A stretch of 54,723 nucleotides of DNA, taken from Mycolicibacter sinensis. GTDB lineage: Bacteria > Actinomycetota > Actinomycetes > Mycobacteriales > Mycobacteriaceae. Every line of letters begins with the position of its first letter. Positions within the stretch are counted from its first letter, which is position 1. Shown here one piece after another: positions 51,370 to 54,723 of this stretch. The position numbers and the translations under genes were made by a program. The stretch covers positions 1 to 54,723 of the forward strand of contig NZ_LZJK01000143.1 of assembly GCF_001667945.1 (NCBI RefSeq). The letters are read 5' to 3'. A model generated the notes under the pieces. The model worked only from the letters and a program-made list of their open reading frames with translations, was not told where the DNA came from and made no database searches.

Positions 51370-52599
51370 TCAACCCGTCACGGTCAGATAGATCAGCGCC
51401 GCGTTGAGCAGGCCGACCACCACCGTGACGGTCCAGCCGAGCACCGAGGTCAGCCGCCGGTTGGCGTCTTCGCCCATCAGGGCGCGGTTCCCGGTGAGTC
51501 GGATCAGCGGCGCCAGCGCGAACGGGATGCCGAACGAGAGCACCACCTGGGAGATCACCAGTGCCCGGGTCGGGTCGGTCCCGATGGCCAGGATCGCCAG
51601 CGCCGGTATCAGCGTGATCAGCCGGCGCCACAACAACGGCACCGACACCCGCAGCAGGCCTTGCATGATCATCGCGCCGGCGTAGGCGCCCACCGACGTG
51701 GAGGCCAGGCCGGAAGCCAGCAACCCAACCGCGAAGAACAGCGCGAGCGTCGGGCCGAGCCCGTCGCGCACCGCGGCGTGGGCGCCCTCGATGGAGTCGG
51801 TGCCGTCGTGCCCGGCCAGGTTCGCCGCCGCCACCACCAGCATGGCCAGGTTCACCGCGCCGGCCACCAGCATCGCCAGGCCGACATCCCACCGGGTCAC
51901 CCGCAGCAGTCGTCGCCGCGCTTGCCCGGCTTCGGCTCGTCCGTGCCGGTCGCGGGCCAGCCCGGAGTGCAGATAGACCGCGTGCGGCATGACCGTGGCC
52001 CCCAGGATCGCAGTCGCCAGCAGCACGCTCTCGGTGCCGTCGAAGCGGGGCAGCAGGCCACCGGCGATGTCGGTCACCGGCGGGGGAGCGACCACCAGGC
52101 TGGCCAGGAACCCGATCGCGATGATGGCCAACAGCCCACTGGAGACCTGCTCGAAAGCCCGCGGTCCACGCCGGTCGCCGACGACCAGCAAAGCCATCGA
52201 CACCGCCCCGGTAATCACCCCGCCCAGCATCAACGGAAGCCGGAAAATCAGGTTCAGCGCAATGGCACCGCCCACCACCTCGGCGAGATCGGTTGCCATG
52301 GCGACCAATTCGGCTTGCAGCCAATACGCGATCCGGGTCGGGCCGCGGGCAACAGAACCGACCGCCTCCGGCAGTGAAAGCCCGGTCACCAGGCCCAGTT
52401 TGGCGGCGAGGTACTGCACCAGCGCGGCCATTACATTCGCGGCGACGATCACCCAGACCAGGAGGTACCCGAACGTCGCGCCGGCACTGACGTTGGCGGC
52501 GACATTGCCCGGATCGACGTAGGCGATGGCGGCGACAAACGCGGGCCCGAGCAGATACCAGCCCGGCTTTTCCCGTACCGGCTTGCCCACACGCGTCAT
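51370..52599 (-). CDS. mntH: Divalent metal transporter MntH (Nramp family)
   Basis: A 409-residue proton-coupled metal transporter with about 11 membrane helices. The first-helix metal site AYVDPGNVAANVSAG lies near residues 26-40 (Asp, Asn), and the helix 6 motif LGATVMPHAVYLHSGL near 197-212 (Met, His). It imports manganese and iron. M. tuberculosis Rv0924c (mntH) lies beside Rv0926c/Rv0927c homologues, as here. ATG 52599 shares bases with the upstream stop (TGATG). Its stop is one base from the desaturase stop. Confidence 0.95.
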   Translation of the reverse strand: MTRVGKPVREKPGWYLLGPAFVAAIAYVDPGNVAANVSAGATFGYLLVWVIVAANVMAALVQYLAAKLGLVTGLSLPEAVGSVARGPTRIAYWLQAELVAMATDLAEVVGGAIALNLIFRLPLMLGGVITGAVSMALLVVGDRRGPRAFEQVSSGLLAIIAIGFLASLVVAPPPVTDIAGGLLPRFDGTESVLLATAILGATVMPHAVYLHSGLARDRHGRAEAGQARRRLLRVTRWDVGLAMLVAGAVNLAMLVVAAANLAGHDGTDSIEGAHAAVRDGLGPTLALFFAVGLLASGLASTSVGAYAGAMIMQGLLRVSVPLLWRRLITLIPALAILAIGTDPTRALVISQVVLSFGIPFALAPLIRLTGNRALMGEDANRRLTSVLGWTVTVVVGLLNAALIYLTVTG

Positions 52600-53675
52600 C
52601 AAGGACGAGCGTAGAGCCCCCGTCCGGTGACCAGCGGCAGATCCAGGGTGGTCCGGATTCCCGGCTCGGCGGCCACCACCGCGGGAATCGCGTTGACCAC
52701 GCGCATCGCGGTGGCTACCAGCCCGGCGTGATTGTGGTCGCCATTGGGACTGGACAGGCACAGATCCAGCGCATACGACGGTTCACCGGTCACCTCGACC
52801 CGGTAGGAACCGCCGGGCTGGGCCGGCTGTGGCCACTCCGGGCACAGATCTTTGCGCAACCGGGTGACGTGCTCGAGCACCACGGCCGCCTCGCCGTCAA
52901 CCATGCCGCGCACCTCGAATCGCAAAGCGGCCGCGGTGCCTTCGGCGATGTCACCGGCGGAGATGGAGAAGTCCTCCGGTGCGGGCACCCGAACGTGGGA
53001 CTGCTCGACCGAGTCGAGTTCGAGGCCCAGACCGGCCGCGAGCTGACGCACCACCGAACCCCACGCCAGGCTCAGCACGCCGGGCTGCAGCAGCATTGGA
53101 ATCTCGTCCATCGGCTTGCCGAACCCCATCACGTCGAACATGACGGCGGCGCTGTCATAGGTGGCGTAGTCGACGATCTCCATGCAGCGGATCTGCTGGA
53201 TGCTCTGGCAGGTGCCGGCCAAGGCCAGCGGCAGCAGGTCGTTGGCGAAGCCCGGGTCGATGCCGTTGATGAACAGGCTCGCCCTGCCGGCCTGGGCAGC
53301 ATCCTCCAGCGGGGACAGCATCTCCGGCGGGATCACCTGCCATGGGTACTGCAAGAACACCGCGCTGCTGCCGACCACGTTGACACCGGCGTCCAGGATG
53401 CGCCGGAAGTCCTCCAGCGCCTCGCCGAGCCGGTTATCGGCCAGCGCGGTATAGACCACGCACTGCGGCTTGGCGTCGAGCACCTGCTGCAGGTCGGTGG
53501 TCGCGGACACGCCGGCCGAGACATCGAGGCCGGCAAGTTCGCCGGCGTCTTTGCCGGCCTTGGCATCCGAGGAGACCCAGACACCGGTCAGCTCGAATTC
53601 CGGGTTGGTGATCAACGCTTTGAGCGCGTGCACGCCGACGTTGCCGGTGCCGATTTGGGCGACGCGAATGGGCAT
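52599..53675 (-). CDS. Dihydrodipicolinate reductase-like oxidoreductase (Rv0926c-type)
   Basis: A 358-residue NAD(P)-binding protein: PIRVAQIGTGNVGVHALKAL at the N-terminus gives the Rossmann GxGxxG, ASLFINGIDPGFANDLLPLA near 130-149 is typical of the family, and the C-terminal half is alpha/beta with GDHNHAGLVATAMRVVNAIP near 307-326. Such proteins resemble DapB and amine dehydrogenases, but lysine synthesis is not implied. It sits between an SDR (11 bases upstream) and mntH (overlapping). Confidence 0.85.
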   Translation of the reverse strand: MPIRVAQIGTGNVGVHALKALITNPEFELTGVWVSSDAKAGKDAGELAGLDVSAGVSATTDLQQVLDAKPQCVVYTALADNRLGEALEDFRRILDAGVNVVGSSAVFLQYPWQVIPPEMLSPLEDAAQAGRASLFINGIDPGFANDLLPLALAGTCQSIQQIRCMEIVDYATYDSAAVMFDVMGFGKPMDEIPMLLQPGVLSLAWGSVVRQLAAGLGLELDSVEQSHVRVPAPEDFSISAGDIAEGTAAALRFEVRGMVDGEAAVVLEHVTRLRKDLCPEWPQPAQPGGSYRVEVTGEPSYALDLCLSSPNGDHNHAGLVATAMRVVNAIPAVVAAEPGIRTTLDLPLVTGRGLYARP

Positions 53676-53686
53676 ACCGGTGTCCT

Positions 53687-54478
53687 CTACAGGTCGGGGA
53701 TGGGCAGATCGAGATTCGGGAACGTGATGCCCCCGTCGACTTCGAGCACCTTGCCGGTGAGATAGCTGCCGGCCGGCGAGGCCAAATACACTGCGGCGGC
53801 GGCGATGTCGTCCGGCTCGCCGAGCCGGCGCATCGGGGTCACCTTCTCCATCGGCTCGCGCAGTTCGTCGTTGGAGGCCACCACATCCAACGCCGAGGTC
53901 AGGATCGATCCCGGCGCGATTCCGTTGACCCGGATCTTCGGGCAGAGGTCCATGGCGGCCAGCCGGGTGTAGTGGGCCAGCGCGGCTTTGGCGGTGCCGT
54001 AGGCGGCGAATCCCCGCCCGGCCAGCCGGCCCATGGTCGAGGTGATGTTGATGATCGAGCCGCCACCGGAGTGTTCCAGCATCAGCGGCACCGCAGCGCT
54101 GGTCAGGGCGTGCGCGGTCACGACATTGAACGTCAACGCGTCCTTGAGGTCTTTGGCCGAGGTGGTCAGCAGCATGTTCGGCATGGTGCCGCCGACGTTG
54201 TTGACGACGATGTCGAGCTTGCCGAAGGCGTCGACGGCCTCGCCGGCCAACTTGGCCGTCTCCTCGGGGTGGGCCAGGTCGGCGGCCACGATGTGGGCGC
54301 GACGTCCGGCGCCGTCGATCTGTTCGGCGACGGTCTCTAGTTGGGATCGGGTGCGCGCGGCGATGACGACGTCGGCGCCGGCTTCGGCGAACGCAACCGC
54401 GATCGCCGCCCCTAAGCCCCGGCCGGCGCCGGTGACGACGGCTACGCAGTTATCGAGTCGGAATTTGTCGAGGATCAC
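53687..54478 (-). CDS. SDR family oxidoreductase (Rv0927c-type)
   Basis: A 263-residue classical SDR: VAVVTGAGRGLGAAIAVAFA near residues 12-31, NNVGGTMPN near 93-101, and the active-site motif in INITSTMGRLAGRGFAAYGT, with YGTAK near 161-165. The C-terminal LEVDGGITFPNLDLPIPDL resembles Rv0927c. ATG 54478 leads the operon SDR-DapB-like-mntH. A KstR-like palindrome lies about 45 bases upstream, suggesting a sterol or lipid substrate. Confidence 0.9.
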   Translation of the reverse strand: MILDKFRLDNCVAVVTGAGRGLGAAIAVAFAEAGADVVIAARTRSQLETVAEQIDGAGRRAHIVAADLAHPEETAKLAGEAVDAFGKLDIVVNNVGGTMPNMLLTTSAKDLKDALTFNVVTAHALTSAAVPLMLEHSGGGSIINITSTMGRLAGRGFAAYGTAKAALAHYTRLAAMDLCPKIRVNGIAPGSILTSALDVVASNDELREPMEKVTPMRRLGEPDDIAAAAVYLASPAGSYLTGKVLEVDGGITFPNLDLPIPDL

Positions 54479-54522
54479 GTAGGCACGCTAACAAGGATCC
54501 GTCGCCAGCTGAACCCCTTTTC

Positions 54523-54536
54523 TGAAACACGTTCTA
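54523..54536. promoter_or_regulatory. KstR-like operator upstream of the SDR operon
   Basis: TGAAACACGTTCTA fits the KstR consensus TnnAACnnGTTnnA, the sterol-catabolism repressor site in mycobacteria. It is 45 bases upstream of the SDR start, in the promoter zone. Matches of this strength can occur by chance about once in a window this size. Confidence 0.5.
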
Positions 54537-54594
54537 ATTCGGCTCCGGGGCCCTCCGGATGTGCGGCTGCACGGGTCAGCCGATTCGGGTACAA

Positions 54595-54610
54595 TCGAAC
54601 ACATGTTCGA
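54595..54610. promoter_or_regulatory. LexA (SOS) box with overlapping -10 of the DUF222 gene
   Basis: TCGAAC-ACAT-GTTCGA is an exact match to the mycobacterial SOS box TCGAAC-N4-GTTCGA. TACAAT (54590-54595) is a good -10 sharing its last base. The start codon (54603) lies inside the box, seven bases beyond the -10, so the mRNA is probably leaderless and shut off by LexA. Confidence 0.9.
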
Positions 54611-54723
54611 TAACGGTTTGCCGGGGCCGGCGTCGTTGGCGGAGGTCGACGACAACCTGCTGGTGGCGGCCATTGCCGGGTGGGCCCGGGTGGAGGCCGC
54701 GGCCTCGGCGCGCCGGCTGGCCG
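54603..54723 (+). CDS. DUF222/HNH endonuclease-type protein (REP13E12 family), N-terminal part
   Basis: The first 40 residues run to the right edge: MFDNGLPGPASLAEVDDNLL, then VAAIAGWARVEAAASARRLA. This is the usual start of DUF222 proteins of the mycobacterial 13E12 repeat family, which end in an HNH nuclease domain outside the window. An SOS box covers the start codon, in line with the known DNA-damage induction of several family members. Confidence 0.8.
   Translation, partial: MFDNGLPGPASLAEVDDNLLVAAIAGWARVEAAASARRLA

Overview
The window is high-GC actinobacterial DNA that reads as a mycobacterium. Many proteins can be aligned from memory with Mycobacterium tuberculosis families: CtpE, the Rv0910 SRPBCC protein, Rv0106 (Mrf), CtpI, a FadD5-like ligase, a ChoD-like oxidase, DesA-type desaturase, MntH and the Rv0926c/Rv0927c pair. 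A mycobacterial SOS box and a REP13E12/DUF222 gene lie at the right edge. Ends of genes are tightly packed, with many ATGA, GTGA and TGATG overlaps. No phage, plasmid or CRISPR locus was seen.

Layout. 1-3.2 kb: the tail of a metallo-beta-lactamase-fold hydrolase, ctpE, and an Rv0910-like protein that lacks its usual antitoxin partner. 3.2-6.8 kb: an ABC-F ATPase behind a leader peptide and hairpin, a small membrane protein, and a divergent SDR/TetR pair. 6.8-9.8 kb (minus): a lipoprotein with DUF1254, a gamma-glutamylcyclotransferase/poly-gamma-glutamate hydrolase fusion, and a flavin/F420 oxidoreductase. 9.9-13.8 kb: two large exported proteins. 13.9-18 kb: a decayed region with a methyltransferase pseudogene, a cupin, a luciferase-like pseudogene, a flavin monooxygenase and a chimeric IS remnant, ending at tRNA-Arg(CCT). 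18-21.3 kb: a CGNR regulator divergent from a hydrolase/HAD/MDR operon. 21.3-24.6 kb: a SnoaL-like gene, a leader-coupled membrane protein with a ChoD-like oxidase, and a PPOX protein. 24.6-31.7 kb: a five-gene acyl-CoA operon (echA, fadD, two fadE, TIGR01777 fusion) facing a double-headed TetR regulator. 31.8-34.3 kb: the Zur-controlled set of zinc-free ribosomal proteins (L31, L28, L33, S14, S18) with the hibernation factor mrf. 34.3-41.7 kb: a 32-residue membrane peptide, an arylsulfatase, and a metal-type ArsR divergent from a giant CtpI-like ATPase. 42.2-43.5 kb: a fluoride riboswitch with crcB-DUF190-crcB. 43.7-50.2 kb: a fadE, a methyltransferase-SnoaL-SnoaL-SDR-PPOX operon, a MocR regulator with a repeat-derived tail, and an SRPBCC protein. 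50.3-54.7 kb: a desaturase behind a 30-bp palindrome, the SDR/DapB-like/mntH operon behind a KstR-like box, and an SOS-controlled DUF222 gene.

Themes. Metal and halide stress recur: Zur ribosome remodelling, ArsR/CtpI, MntH, fluoride export and dehalogenase-fold enzymes. Lipid metabolism is the second theme. The most unusual signals are a 47-bp element that occurs in the same reading frame inside two unrelated proteins (once near the left end, three times in tandem in the MocR protein), several short leader peptides with strong ribosome sites (ABC-F, ChoD-like operon, fluoride operon), and gene fusions (GGCT-PGA hydrolase, tandem TetR). All functional statements rest on reading the sequence and recalling families; no database search was run.
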